Below, one piece after another: positions 63,783 to 64,000 of a DNA stretch of 64,000 nucleotides (its first letter is position 1; each line of letters starts with the position of its first letter). The stretch lies in NCBI GenBank assembly GCA_017562135.1, contig QEYB01001046.1, positions 3,782,001 to 3,846,000 on the forward strand. The letters are read 5' to 3'. The notes beneath the pieces are model-generated. The model did no database searches, was not told the origin of the DNA, and was given only the letters and a program-made list of their open reading frames with translations. The DNA is from Dipylidium caninum (lineage: Eukaryota > Platyhelminthes > Cestoda > Cyclophyllidea > Dipylidiidae). A program made the translations under genes and the position numbers.

Positions 63783-64000
63783 TTTGCACACAATTTTAAA
63801 CTTTGGAAAAGAAAAACCAGTCTTCAAATTCCGTTTCTGCCTTACAAACCTGTACAATACTGCGAGACACTTTAGCCTCCAGACATTCTCTCCTCTGCCC
63901 CCCCCCCCCACCCCTCCTCGAAAGTGGGCCTTTGGCCATGCTCGCAGGATACACTCGAAATGTTAGTTACTTGTTCTACAGGCGAAAGCACCACTTGCGA
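63783..64000 (+). other. Receptor 3' flank with a homopolymer C run
   Basis: Presumed 3' UTR. It contains an uninterrupted run of 12 C at 63898-63909. No polyadenylation hexamer is seen before the window ends. Confidence 0.5.

Noticed and set aside
1..64000. Search for tRNA genes, CRISPR arrays, viral integrases or reverse transcriptases
   Set aside because: No B-box plus cloverleaf candidate, no regularly spaced repeats, and no YADD/DDE-type motif in any translation I read. Small or decayed elements could still be missed by eye.

Overview
The window reads as nuclear DNA of a flatworm, most likely a parasitic one (cestode, trematode or monogenean; I cannot narrow it further). Every recognisable gene is a metazoan gene split by GT-AG introns. 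Several introns are only 31-43 bp long and sit at the 5' ends of genes, the mini-intron habit described in schistosomes and tapeworms. There is no operon, Shine-Dalgarno, CRISPR or prokaryotic mobile element. Exons were worked out by translating both strands and matching splice sites and phases by eye, so boundaries are predictions.

Layout, left to right. (1) About 1-860: the 3' end of an unidentified plus-strand gene. (2) 1027-16149, minus: a MAPKBP1/WDR62-type WD40 scaffold gene in about 18 exons, with two possible extra 5' exons reaching 17716. (3) 17942-19111, plus: a compact four-exon adiponectin-receptor (PAQR) gene, tail to tail with (4) 19283-21327, minus: a TRAIP-like RING/coiled-coil E3 ligase gene. 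(5) 22742-23949, minus: PIGK, the catalytic subunit of GPI transamidase, head to head across 166 bp with (6) 24116-37852, plus: OSBP, with PH domain, coiled coil, FFAT-like motif and a complete sterol-binding (ORD) domain. (7) 37853-45111: 7 kb with no recognisable gene, ending in a CCAAT-rich, CpG-rich putative promoter. (8) 45112-63782, plus: a nicotinic acetylcholine receptor subunit in nine exons, with large introns rich in GC patches and microsatellites.

The genes do not form one pathway. They cover signalling scaffolds (MAPKBP1-like), membrane receptors (PAQR, nAChR), genome maintenance (TRAIP), GPI anchoring (PIGK) and ER-Golgi sterol/PI4P exchange (OSBP).

The most interesting item is the nAChR subunit. 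It keeps an alpha-type acetylcholine site (vicinal Cys pair) but has Pro-Ala-Lys just before the M2 pore helix, where cation channels have Gly-Glu-Lys, and Gln in place of the gate leucine at 9'. This predicts a member of the flatworm acetylcholine-gated chloride channel (ACC) group. I found no clearly new multi-gene system.
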